Notes under the pieces: model-generated
What the model saw: the letters and a program-made list of their open reading frames with translations, nothing else
Databases searched by the model: none
Told to the model about the DNA's origin: nothing
Part shown: piece by piece, positions 23,122 to 33,156 of the stretch
Position numbering within the stretch: position 1 is the first letter of the stretch
How the letters are laid out: every line of letters begins with the position of its first letter
Source of the DNA: Ceratodon purpureus
Taxonomy: Eukaryota; Streptophyta; Bryopsida; Pseudoditrichales; Ditrichaceae
Length of the DNA: 64,000 bases
NCBI GenBank assembly: GCA_014871385.1
Contig: CM026424.1
Coordinates: 16,391,042-16,455,041, forward strand
Reading direction: 5' to 3'
Program-made: the position numbers and the translations under genes

Positions 23122-23574
23122 ATGGAAGACGTCAGAGATATTGTTGTTTCACTTGCTGACGATGTTTGTCCATTTCAACCATATGTTGAGGTGGAGGACG
23201 AAGAAGAGGTGATGGCCAACAGCCAAGGGAGTCCTTCGACAACGGATGTTGACGTACAACCGGATGTAAGAGCTGACCCTCCACGTTCAGAAAATTCGGA
23301 TGAAATCATAGTGCTAGAGAAGGACGCAGACGTGCCTTTGCAACCACATGCATACTCGAAGGTTGGAAAGATCCCAAGGGGAACCTATTCCAGGGAATCA
23401 GTTAATCGGAGGCGGGGAGGTGGGCCATTGCTGAAACGTTCATACCAAGGACACGCTCCAAGTGTGGGAACGAAAGTGAATGCGAATGTAGTTTGTCCTG
23501 TAGTACAGTCAGCGGCTGGCAGTCGTGCTGATAGTGTAGTGGGCAAGTCTAAACGTGTTAGGTTCGAAGATTGA
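23122..23574 (+). CDS. Small conserved MULE-encoded protein, copy B
   Basis: 150-aa intact ORF starting MEDVRDIVVSLADDV. The N-terminal third is acidic (YVEVEDEEEVM), the centre has PHAYSKVGKIPRGTYSRES, followed by a basic stretch (RRRGGGPLLKR), and the C-terminus is KSKRVRFED. Homologous throughout to the interrupted copy A gene. No known domain is recognised. The KRVRF end fits the RVxF type of PP1-docking motif and is retained as KRIKF in copy A, but such motifs are short and easily matched by chance. It is convergent with the transposase, 254 bp apart. Position and conservation in both copies suggest an element function (accessory transposition or regulatory protein), which is inference. 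Confidence 0.65.
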   Translation: MEDVRDIVVSLADDVCPFQPYVEVEDEEEVMANSQGSPSTTDVDVQPDVRADPPRSENSDEIIVLEKDADVPLQPHAYSKVGKIPRGTYSRESVNRRRGGGPLLKRSYQGHAPSVGTKVNANVVCPVVQSAAGSRADSVVGKSKRVRFED

Positions 23575-23828
23575 GATATCTAATAACAAGTATATGTTTG
23601 CTGTAATAAAAGATACATGTCAGGGGACACGAAGTATATAATGCACTTGTTCAAGATAGAATGTTTTCAAATAGAGTGCAATCAATGAGAACGACAAAGC
23701 CTTTAATATAATGAAAAAGTCAATACAGCTTCTGATTAGCTGACTTAATACATGGTGTATTACTAAAATCATTCACTACGTGACAAATGGCCATTGTGGA
23801 AATGGCAGTTCTAAAGTAGGAGGGCTAC

Positions 23829-26800
23829 CTACTTCTTCGCCAAGGGGTGACGCAAGATTCCACTCTCTAAGAGTAGCTTGACCTCGTTGAAGCTGAAGGT
23901 AGGCGCATGGATGAAAAGCTCGGCTTCGGGATCACGGTTGCAGACCTTCAAGAGTATGTAGTATAGGTGCTTACAATACGTGAACTGAGTCTTGCCAGGG
24001 AACGTAGTCATCGTCTTCTTGAATGCTGGGCAAGTGCAACCAGGGTAAGAACTGATGGTAATCTGGTACCGTGTGATGTGTGGAGCGACGCCCGAATCCA
24101 GCCCAATGATGCAACCGTGGCCCGGCTCAGGTATCATGGTGACGGAACGGAGGCGCGCTTTAAGAGACTCGGAGGAGCCCATGGAGAGTCGCTGCGCTTG
24201 ATTGGGACGAGTGTAAGTCGGTGCAGCTGTGCAAAGGGGCCCCCTGACGATTCTCTCAGTGCACTTCTTCTTCGTTTCAGCTCTTTGGGCCCAGCAGCAC
24301 TTTGCAGAAAGTTTGTGAAGTCTCGAAATGTGCCACTCCTTCACGTCCACCTTAGTTTCTTCAACCGCGTTGACATGGCGAATGCCGCCCTTGTTCACTG
24401 GTGAAGGTAAAGGGGAATCAACTTCCTGGGCAGGAGATTGGGTACCTTCTACCTCGGGGTCGTGTTCGGAGTCGTCTTCCACAATGACAGGCATCTGCAT
24501 AGGGCGAGCCCTGACGGCACGTCTTGGGCCTCTTGGGCGTGAGAAGTTTGTCTTATCTGGGCGATGGGACTCCTCGTCAGCTCCAATAAGGACGTCGGCT
24601 TTTCGCTTCTGTGAACCGAAGACTTCCGCTCCAGGCATGATTGGCTGACGGGTGCAGAACTCATCCGCGCCTGGCATATCGAGCATGGGCTTGTCGAGCA
24701 GTGTAGGATTTCCCCATTTCTTTGCGTTGCGTTCAGCCATCCGGAGCCTGAGTTCCTTCTTGGATGGTCCTGTTCCGCCGAAGTCACCTTTGAGGAACTG
24801 GTAGTAATTGACAACCTGTAGAAAAGCACGAACGAAATCGTCCACGGTAGCAACGTAGAGGTCGTTTCTGTTGTTTCCCGAAGCTTGGAGCCACTTGTTG
24901 TGGACTGTTTCGGCGAGGTTACAGGTGGGCATTTCTGTGAGTTCTTCTTTCGTGAATTTCTGCATATTTGACAGTACATGCCGTTAGATTCACCGATTAC
25001 AAGTTTGTAGGTTAGGGCTAGGAAACCAGTATCAAAAACATTAAAACAGAGTGCAGAGATAATACCTCGGTCATGAATCCCCCCCACTGGCGGAAGCGGT
25101 GGTGCCAGAATGACAGCCACTGATCGAGTTTGATGAGCCCGCTCTCGCCAACGACCCCGGTGGATGCCCACCATGCTCGCAACGCGTGGTACAGAGTTTC
25201 CGCCTCTGCCATGCTGGTCGCATTCTTGTACTGAGTGCACATCTTCTTGTACTGTTCCCAGAGTTCTTCAGGGAAGTGCTTCTGCATATACGCCACCGTG
25301 TTCTGAGTCCAGTGGAACAAGCACGACCTCTCCCGGTCCTCCATTGGGTCCTCTTTGTTGCCATTGCTGTAAAGGATTCGCACTGCATTCCAATTCGCCT
25401 GTGCGTTATCCGCCATGAACCCCTTGAAGTTCGGCGCTGCAACGCCATTGATCTCCATGACCAGGTTCAGGTTTTTCCAGAAGACGAGCTGGGCCTCCGT
25501 GTCCTCGGACTGCATGTCGCAAGTGGCGATTGTCATCACGCGGCAGTAGGTGGCGTCGTACACATGGCACGCCATCGTCGACCAGTCTTTGACGCGTTTG
25601 ACATGGTCGAACATGATCCATGCGTTCTCCAAGTCGCCACCAGCTTGCATACGGCTGACCAGGTCGACACCACTTCCCGGCCCGACCTCCGACATCTTGA
25701 AGAGGAAGACTTTGTCACGCATAGATCCCTGACCAGGAAACCTATTCTCCTGGACATACGCCCAGAGACTGTTACCACGGAGCTTGGTGATACCGTCCAT
25801 GATTCCGTACCTTTTGAATTTTTTGAAGGTGGCGACTTTGTTGCGGATGTTTGGTGACGCCATGTCTTTGCACCGATCCAGGACATGAACCAGCTCCTCC
25901 ATCGTCAGCTTCCTCGGTGGTGCATCCTCGGGCTGTAGAAGGTAGCTCCCGATGAGGAGTTTGCTCGCTTCCAGGACAACGGCGCTCTTTGTTGCTTTGA
26001 TGTTCATCTCTACCTGCTCTTCTATTAAGCTACTAATCTCTGCTTTAGAGTCTCTGTAGTCTCCAACTTTCACTGGATGATCATGTGTTCCTATGTGAAT
26101 ACAAGCTCTAGTCTGAGTCGGTTTGCCCACAACATAATAAATCTTAGCCTCGCATGTAGCTACACATGATGGAGGTTCTTTACATACCTTGCACACTAGC
26201 GTGGACTCAGATGGAGGAGGCTGGTCCATGACAAAAGCTTGCAGGGTACAGCCTTCGAACTCAGTCTCGTTAACCTCGAAGATCTTGGGAACACGCTTGA
26301 GAAAGTCACACTCCTTGTTGCTGCAGCGCAGCCATCCGACGCAGGTGGAACTTCGAAAAGAGAGTCCGAAGTCGTTTTTGATGTTTGTTGTGATGGTCTT
26401 GGTCCACAAGTGTCCGTCGTATCGTTTATCCATTCCCTGCATAGACTTGGCGGCGAGCTTAGAGGATCCTGCAGCAGCTGGGGGCAACTCAAAAAGAACC
26501 GGACCATCAAACTTCGCAGGCAAGTACTCAACTCTCTCGTGTCTAATAGTGGAATAGTCTATCTTCTTCAAAATGTTTTTGGACCCACGCGTCTTAGCAA
26601 TCTCTTTAAGGAGCGGAACAATGCTAACTGTGACCTGGGAAAATGGAGGAGACACATTGGAAGGAGGAGCATCTGCGTGGACCTTAGGCACCAACTTGAC
26701 GGGACTGACTTCGTCATCAGAAGAGAGAGATATGACGGTCGGAGGAGGTTTCTCTACATCTGAAGTCTCGGTACCAGGCTCGACTTTGACTTTGACATCA

Positions 26801-27144
26801 CGAGGTAAGGGAGTCTGAATTGTGCAAGTAGAAGAGCGACGGGGGGTGAGGATCTCAGTGGATGCAGCCATAAGAGAATCAGTAAGACCATAGACTCTAT
26901 AGGATCCAGGGAGGAGTCTCCACTGCAACATATTGTTCTCATCTCTCACTGAAAGTTGCCCGAGGGTGTGGGTAACCTCGGCAGTAACGTCATCGAAGAT
27001 CTCTTCCTCTATACTGATGGAATCCTCACGAAAATGGAATCTGAGACTGAGGCGAAGAGAGGACACCGTAGCTAGACCATCGTCATCTACGCGAAACCTA
27101 AGAGGGATGCCCATGCCTTGGGCGTACAGACAGACCATCCCCAT
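23829..27144 (-). CDS. MULE transposase, copy B (open reading frame)
   Basis: Two exons, 27144-25066 and 24959-23829, giving about 1069 aa with no internal stop. The start at ATG 27144 (MGMVCLYAQGMGIP) is the first ATG in frame; upstream the frame reaches a stop. Domains: an acidic N-terminal region with a PRRSST.TIQTPLPRDVKVKVEPG block; a FAR1/GCM-like zinc finger (SSTCVGWLRC, KECDF, GTHDHPV); the MULE DDE core (VYDATYCR, GFMADNAQANWNAVR, RSCLFHWTQN, HHRFRQWGGF); and a C-terminal SWIM finger (CTCPAF...YCKH). Compared with copy A, 118 codons between AAPTYT and RPN are missing in frame, removing the second half of a Cys-rich module (FFFCSDDIERC). The role is cut-and-paste transposition in the nucleus, acting on the terminal repeats. 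Whether the deletion abolishes activity is unknown. Confidence 0.88.
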
Positions 27145-27156
27145 ATTCGCAGGCAA

Positions 27157-27743
27157 CTCAGATATACTAGAGGAAGAACGAAGAAGAGTCCCTCAACTAG
27201 CAAAGCAGTATCGCGAGAGCAAAGTGAGAGGAATGATGCATCGCTGTTGATCATTTTATTCAAAATGGAATGTCCATGTGGACGACTAGGTAATGATTCA
27301 TTCTGGTACGTAACGAATGTATGATTAAAGAGAGACGGCGCTAACTGATTAGAATGTGCTTTTTGCAGGCCCATAAATATGTGGTAAGATTTTCAGAATA
27401 TCGCTTTAAGTATTTGGAGTAGATTCTATTTTTTATAGGGTGTGATTGGATTGAAAAGAGTCGTATTTTCCTTCTGCATTTAAAACAATAAATATATAGA
27501 ATTTGAATTAATCATATTCATGCATTAGTTATATATATATAGGATGAATGCAAGCATAAGATTTATTCAAATTCTATATTTTATTCAGTGATAGAGTCCC
27601 TCAATTTTCATAAAAGATTGCTGGATAGACAGACTGTGAGTGAGATTAGAGTGAGCCGTCACTTGCATCCATATTTAATACAAGTATTCCAGTGCTTAAT
27701 TCAAAACTTTCAATATTTTGTGGGCCTCGTTTATTCTCTTCCA
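27157..27743. other. Upstream region of copy B transposase
   Basis: Noncoding interval between the transposase start and the tandem array, presumably holding the transposase promoter. AT-rich from 27380 to 27600 with TATATATATA at about 27530. No protein-coding signal. Confidence 0.5.
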
Positions 27744-30700
27744 CACTTGGTCGGGGCCCAGGTGCTGCAAGCAGATAGCGGAGGCTCAGCCCATTGGGGC
27801 TGGGCCGAGGATGCGATGTGATTCTTTTTTTTTTCATTTCGAGCTCCATGAGGGTAGCTTTCGGCCCCGACACTTGGTCGGGGCCCGGGTGCTGCAAGCA
27901 GATAGCGGAGGCTCAGCCCATTGGGGCTGGGCCGAGGATGCGATGTGATTCTTTGTTTTTTTCATTTTGAGCTCCATGAGGGTAGCTTTCGGCCCCGACA
28001 CTAGGTCGGGGCCCAGGTGCTGCAAGCAAATAGCGGAGGCTCAGCCCATTGGGGCGGGGCCGAGGATGCCTTGTGATTCTTTTTTTTTTTCATTTTGAGC
28101 TCCATGGGGGTAGCTTTCGGCCCCGACACTTGGTCGGGGCCCGGATGCTGCTAGCAAATAGCGGAGGCTCAGCCCATTGGGGCGGGGCCGAGGATGCCTT
28201 GTGATTCTTTTTGTTTTTCATTTTGAGCTCCATGGGGGTAGCTTTCGGCCCCGACACTAGGTCGGGGCCCGGATGCTGCTAGCAGATAGCGGAGGCTCAG
28301 CCCATTGGGGCTGGGCCGAGGATGCCTTGTGATTCTTTTTTTTTTTAATTTTGAGCTCCATGGGGGTAGCTTTCGGCCCCGACACTTGGTCGGGGCCCGG
28401 GTGCTGCAAGCAGATAGCGGAGGCTCAGCCCATTGGGGCTGGGCCGAGGATGCGATGTGATTCTTTGTTTTTTTCATTTTGAGCTCCATGAGGGTAGCTT
28501 TCGGCCCCGACACTTGGTCGGGGCCCGGGTGCTGCAAGCAGATAGCGGAGGCTCAGCCCATTGGGGCTGGGCCGAGGATGCCTTGTGATTCTTTTTTTTT
28601 TTCATTTTGAGCTCCATGGGGGTAGCTTTCGGCCCCGACACTTGGTCGGGGCCCGGATGCTGCTAGCAGATAGCGGAGGCTCAGCCCATTGGGGCTGGGC
28701 CGAGGATGCCTTGTGATTCTTTTTTTTTTAATTTTGAGCTCCATGGGGGTAGCTTTCGGCCCCGACACTTGGTCGGGGCCCGGGTGCTGCAAGCAGATAG
28801 CGGAGGCTCAGCCCATTGGGGCTGGGCCGAGGATGCGATGTGATTCTTTGTTTTTTTCATTTTGAGCTCCATGAGGGTAGCTTTCGGCCCCGACACTAGG
28901 TCAGGGCCCAGGTGCTGCAAGCAAATAGCGGAGGCTCAGCCCATTGGGGCTGGGCCGAGGATGCCTTGTGATTCTTTTTTTTTTTCATTTTGAGCTCCAT
29001 GGGGGTAGCTTTCGGCCCCGACACTTGGTCGGGGCCCGGATGCTGCTAGCAGATAGCGGAGGCTCAGCCCATTGGGGCTGGGCCGAGGATGCCTTGTGAT
29101 TCTTTTTTTTTTTAATTTTGAGCTCCATGGGGGTAGCTTTCGGCCCCGACACTTGGTCGGGGCCCGGGTGCTGCAAGCAGATAGCGGAGGCTCAGCCCAT
29201 TGGGGCTGGGCCGAGGATGCGATGTGATTCTTTGTTTTTTTCATTTTGAGCTCCATGAGGGTAGCTTTCGGCCCCGACACTTGGTCGGGGCCCGGGTGCT
29301 GCAAGCAGATAGCGGAGGCTCAGCCCATTGGGGCTGGGCCGAGGATGCCTTGTGATTCTTTTTTTTTTTAATTCTCAGCTCCATGGGGGTAGCTTTCGGC
29401 CCCGACACTTGGTCGGGGCCCGGGTGCTGCAAGCAGATAGCGGAGGCTCAGCCCATTGGGGCGGGGCCGAGGATGCCTTGTGATTCTTTTTTTTTTTCAT
29501 TTTGAGCTCCATGGGGGTAGCTTTCGGCCCCGACACTTGGTCGGGGCCCGGATGCTGTAAGCAGATAGCGGAGGCTCAGCCCATTGGGGCTGGGCCGAGG
29601 ATGCCTTGTGATTCTTTTTTTTTTTAATTTTGAGCTCCATGGGGGTAGCTTTCGGCCCCGACACTTGGTCGGGGCCCGGGTGCTGCAAGCAGATAGCGGA
29701 GGCTCAGCCCATTGGGGCTGGGCCGAGGATGCGATGTGATTCTTTGTTTTTTTCATTTTGAGCTCCATGAGGGTAGCTTTCGGCCCCGACACTTGGTCGG
29801 GGCCCGGGTGCTGCAAGCAGATAGCGGAGGCTCAGCCCATTGGGGCTGGGCCGAGGATGCCTTGTGATTCTTTTTTTTTTTAATTCTCAGCTCCATGGGG
29901 GTAGCTTTCGGCCCCGACACTTGGTCGGGGCCCGGGTGCTGCAAGCAGATAGCGGAGGCTCAGCCCATTGGGGCTGGGCCGAGGATGCGATGTGATTCTT
30001 TTTTTTTTCATTTCGAGCTCCATGAAGGTAGCTTTCGGCCCCGACACTTGGTCGGGGCCCGGGTGCTGTAAGCAGATAGCGGAGGCTCAGCCCATTGGGG
30101 CTGGGCCGAGGATGCCTTGTGATTCTTTTTTTTTTTCATTTTGAGCTCCATGAGGGTAGCTTTCGGCCCCGACACTTGGTCGGGGCCCGGGTGCTGCAAG
30201 CAGATAGCGGAGGCTCAGCCCATTGGGGCTGGGCCGAGGATGCCTTGTGATTCTTTTTTTTTTTAATTCTCAGCTCCATGAGGGTAGCTTTCGGCCCCGA
30301 CACTTGGTCGGGGCCCGGGTGCTGCAAGCAGATAGCGGAGGCTCAGCCCATTGGGGCTGGGCCGAGGATGCCTTGTGATTCTTTTTTTTTTTAATTTTGA
30401 GCTCCATGGGGGTAGCTTTCGGCCCCGACACTTGGTCGGGGCCCGGGTGCTGCAAGCAGATAGCGGAGGCTCAGCCCATTGGGGCGGGGCCGAGGATGCC
30501 TTGTGATTCTTTTTTTTTTTCATTTTGAGCTCCATGGGGGTAGCTTTCGGCCCCGACACTTGGTCGGGGCCCGGATGCTGCAAGCAGATAGCGGAGGCTC
30601 AGCCCATTGGGGCTGGGCCGAGGATGCCTTGTGATTCTTTTTTTTTTTAATTCTCAGCTCCATGAGGGTAGCTTTCGGCCCCGACACTTGGTCGGGGCCC

Positions 30701-32365
30701 GGGTGCTGCAAGCAGATAGCGGAGGCTCAGCCCATTGGGGCTGGGCCGAGGATGCCTTGTGATTCTTTTTTTTTTTAATTCTCAGCTCCATGGGGGTAGC
30801 TTTCGGCCCCGACACTTGGTCGGGGCCCGGGTGCTGCAAGCAGATAGCGGAGGCTCAGCCCATTGGGGCGGGGCCGAGGATGCCTTGTGATTCTTTTTTT
30901 TTTTCATTTTGAGCTCCATGGGGGTAGCTTTCGGCCCCGACACTTGGTCGGGGCCCGGATGCTGTAAGCAGATAGCGGAGGCTCAGCCCATTGGGGCTGG
31001 GCCGAGGATGCCTTGTGATTCTTTTTTTTTTTAATTTTGAGCTCCATGGGGGTAGCTTTCGGCCCCGACACTTGGTCGGGGCCCGGGTGCTGCAAGCAGA
31101 TAGCGGAGGCTCAGCCCATTGGGGCTGGGCCGAGGATGCGATGTGATTCTTTGTTTTTTTCATTTTGAGCTCCATGAGGGTAGCTTTCGGCCCCGACACT
31201 TGGTCGGGGCCCGGGTGCTGCAAGCAGATAGCGGAGGCTCAGCCCATTGGGGGTGGGCCGAGGATGCCTTGTGATTCTTTTTTTTTTTAATTCTCAGCTC
31301 CATGGGGGTAGCTTTCGGCCCCGACACTTGGTCGGGGCCCGGGTGCTGCAAGCAGATAGCGGAGGCTCAGCCCATTGGGGCTGGGCCGAGGATGCGATGT
31401 GATTCTTTTTTTTTTCATTTCGAGCTCCATGAAGGTAGCTTTCGGCCCCGACACTTGGTCGGGGCCCGGGTGCTGTAAGCAGATAGCGGAGGCTCAGCCC
31501 ATTGGGGCTGGGCCGAGGATGCCTTGTGATTCTTTTTTTTTTTCATTTTGAGCTCCATGAGGGTAGCTTTCGGCCCCGACACTTGGTCGGGGCCCGGGTG
31601 CTGCAAGCAGATAGCGGAGGCTCAGCCCATTGGGGCTGGGCCGAGGATGCCTTGTGATTCTTTTTTTTTTTCATTTTGAGCTCCATGAGGGTAGCTTTCG
31701 GCCCCGACACTTGGTCGGGGCCCGGGTGCTGCAAGCAGATAGCGGAGGCTCAGCCCATTGGGGCTGGGCCGAGGATGCCTTGTGATTCTTTTTTTTTTTA
31801 ATTTTGAGCTCCATGGGGGTAGCTTTCGGCCCCGACACTTGGTCGGGGCCCGGGTGCTGCAAGCAGATAGCGGAGGCTCAGCCCATTGGGGCTGGGCCGA
31901 GGATGCCTTGTGATTCTTTTTTTTTTTCATTTTGAGCTCCATGAGGGTAGCTTTCGGCCCCGACACTTGGTCGGGGCCCGGGTGCTGCAAGCAGATAGCG
32001 GAGGCTCAGCCCATTGGGGCTGGGCCGAGGATGCCTTGTGATTCTTTTTTTTTTTAATTCTCAGCTCCATGAGGGTAGCTTTCGGCCCCGACACTTGGTC
32101 GGGGCCCGGGTGCTGCAAGCAGATAGCGGAGGCTCAGCCCATTGGGGCTGGGCCGAGGATGCCTTGTGATTCTTTTTTTTTTAAATTTTGAGCTCCATGG
32201 GGGTAGCTTTCGGCCCCGACACTTGGTCGGGGCCCGGGTGCTGCAAGCAGATAGCGGAGGCTCAGCCCATTGGGGCTGGGCCGAGGATGCCTTGTGATTG
32301 TTTTTTTTTTTTCATTTTGAGCTCCTTGAGGGTAGCTTTCGGCCCCGACACTTGGTCGGGGCCCT
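27744..32365. repeat. Tandem array of about 36 units of 128 bp with two hairpins per unit
   Basis: Each unit contains a perfect dyad GGCCCCGAC-N5-GTCGGGGCC, a second near-dyad GGCTCAGCCC-N4-GGGCTGGGCC, a poly-T run of 8-12, and GAGCTCCATG. Units differ by a few substitutions (CATG versus TATG loop, GATGTGATTC versus CTTGTGATTC, T-run length). The array ends inside a unit at the dyad near 32342-32364. A block at about 29448-30199 recurs at 30855-31606 (shift 1407 bp, 11 units), showing unequal exchange. Many 63- to 122-codon ORFs arise from it by repetition only. It lies between the transposase start and the first recognisable exons of the ParB/methyltransferase-like gene. Confidence 0.95.
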
Positions 32366-32416
32366 CACATTGTTTCATTGTTTCATCCTAATCATTGTTT
32401 AATTGTACGTTATCTA

Positions 32417-32679
32417 GGAGTCATCTGAGGATAATATGCGGAGCCAAATTCAAGTACCAACTCCTGCGGAGACCGAGGTACTTTGAATTGTACCTTAACC
32501 TTTACATGATTCAGCATTTCTGTAATTTTGTTTATTTCTTACTTTCAATCTTCCTTTGACCTCGGAATATAACCTTTTCATTTCTTGTAATATAGGTATA
32601 TTCTGATGCCCCTGAGATGTCTGCCACTTCCGCCATATCAGTTATCAATGTCTCTAACCTTTCGGATTCATTTGATTAG
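32417..32679 (+). other. Tentative 5' exons of the copy B ParB/methyltransferase-like gene
   Basis: A stretch flanked by splice-like sites at 32417-32475 (TTATCTAG before, GTACTT after; ESSEDNMRSQ...PAETE) and a second open stretch from 32596 (after TATAG; VYSDAPEMSATSAIS) that runs in phase to a TAG at 32677-32679. The Ser/Glu-rich composition is like exons 1-2 of the copy A gene. The true first exon may lie before the tandem array, in which case the array would be intronic, as the palindromes are in copy A. Not resolved. Confidence 0.35.
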
Positions 32680-33027
32680 CACTATTGTACTTGTGATGTA
32701 GCAAACCCTGTAGGTTTAGATACTGTACCTTTAGAGATCCATTCTCCACAGTACATGCCTACCTCTCCAGTTTATATGCCTACATCCCCTGTATATGAGC
32801 CTACTTCCCCTCGGTACATGCCCACATCTCCTACGCAGGATTCGCCTCCGATGTCTCCACCCTCTCCATCCTCGCCTATTAGAGTGAGGCGGCCAGCCCA
32901 TGTTGTGTTTGCCCTACCGGCAATTCTGCCATGCCCTGTCCAACAAACGAGGCGTTTCTGGATGAGGCGCCGTCATTGGAAATGTAAACAGTCTAGGGAG
33001 TATTATAAGCGATCATCACGTCGCTAG
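32680..33027 (+). CDS. ORF with RNA polymerase II CTD-like heptads
   Basis: Open frame after TAG 32677. At 32752-32835 it encodes four consecutive heptads of the form YxPTSPx ([28 protein letters not shown]), then a Ser/Pro-rich tail ([12 protein letters not shown]) and a basic Trp/Arg-rich end stopping at 33025. The RNA polymerase II CTD consensus is YSPTSPS. The four repeats use different synonymous codons for Tyr, Pro, Thr and Ser, which suggests protein-level constraint rather than recent DNA duplication. It may be an exon of the downstream ParB/methyltransferase-like gene (start of the next exon 33157) or a separate small gene; no clear donor joins it in phase. A short AG acceptor at 32678-32679 would let the exon avoid the stop. 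Function unknown. Confidence 0.4.
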   Translation, partial: HYCTCDVANPVGLDTVPLEIHSPQYMPTSPVYMPTSPVYEPTSPRYMPTSPTQDSPPMSPPSPSSPIRVRRPAHVVFALPAILPCPVQQTRRFWMRRRHWKCKQSREYYKRSSRR

Positions 33028-33156
33028 AGTCTTCAGGCTTAAATGATATTGAACTTGTTGTATTAGATTTATCATAATGAAGTGATTTCGCATTTCTGTA
33101 TCTTGCAAGAGTATTTAAGTTGCGATTCCAACCTTAATCTGCACACCGTTTTGCAG

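Noticed and set aside
25186-25857. 223-codon plus-strand ORF
   Set aside because: Shadow of the transposase exon on the other strand, whose domains are unambiguous.
27744-32365. Many 61- to 122-codon ORFs on the minus strand (MQHPGPDQVSG...)
   Set aside because: They arise from translating the 128-bp tandem unit in three frames; frame is lost with each unit because 128 is not a multiple of 3, and T-run changes move it again.
27744-32365. CRISPR-like appearance of the array
   Set aside because: The unit repeats in full with no unique spacers, the unit length is 128 bp, and the context is a plant transposon.
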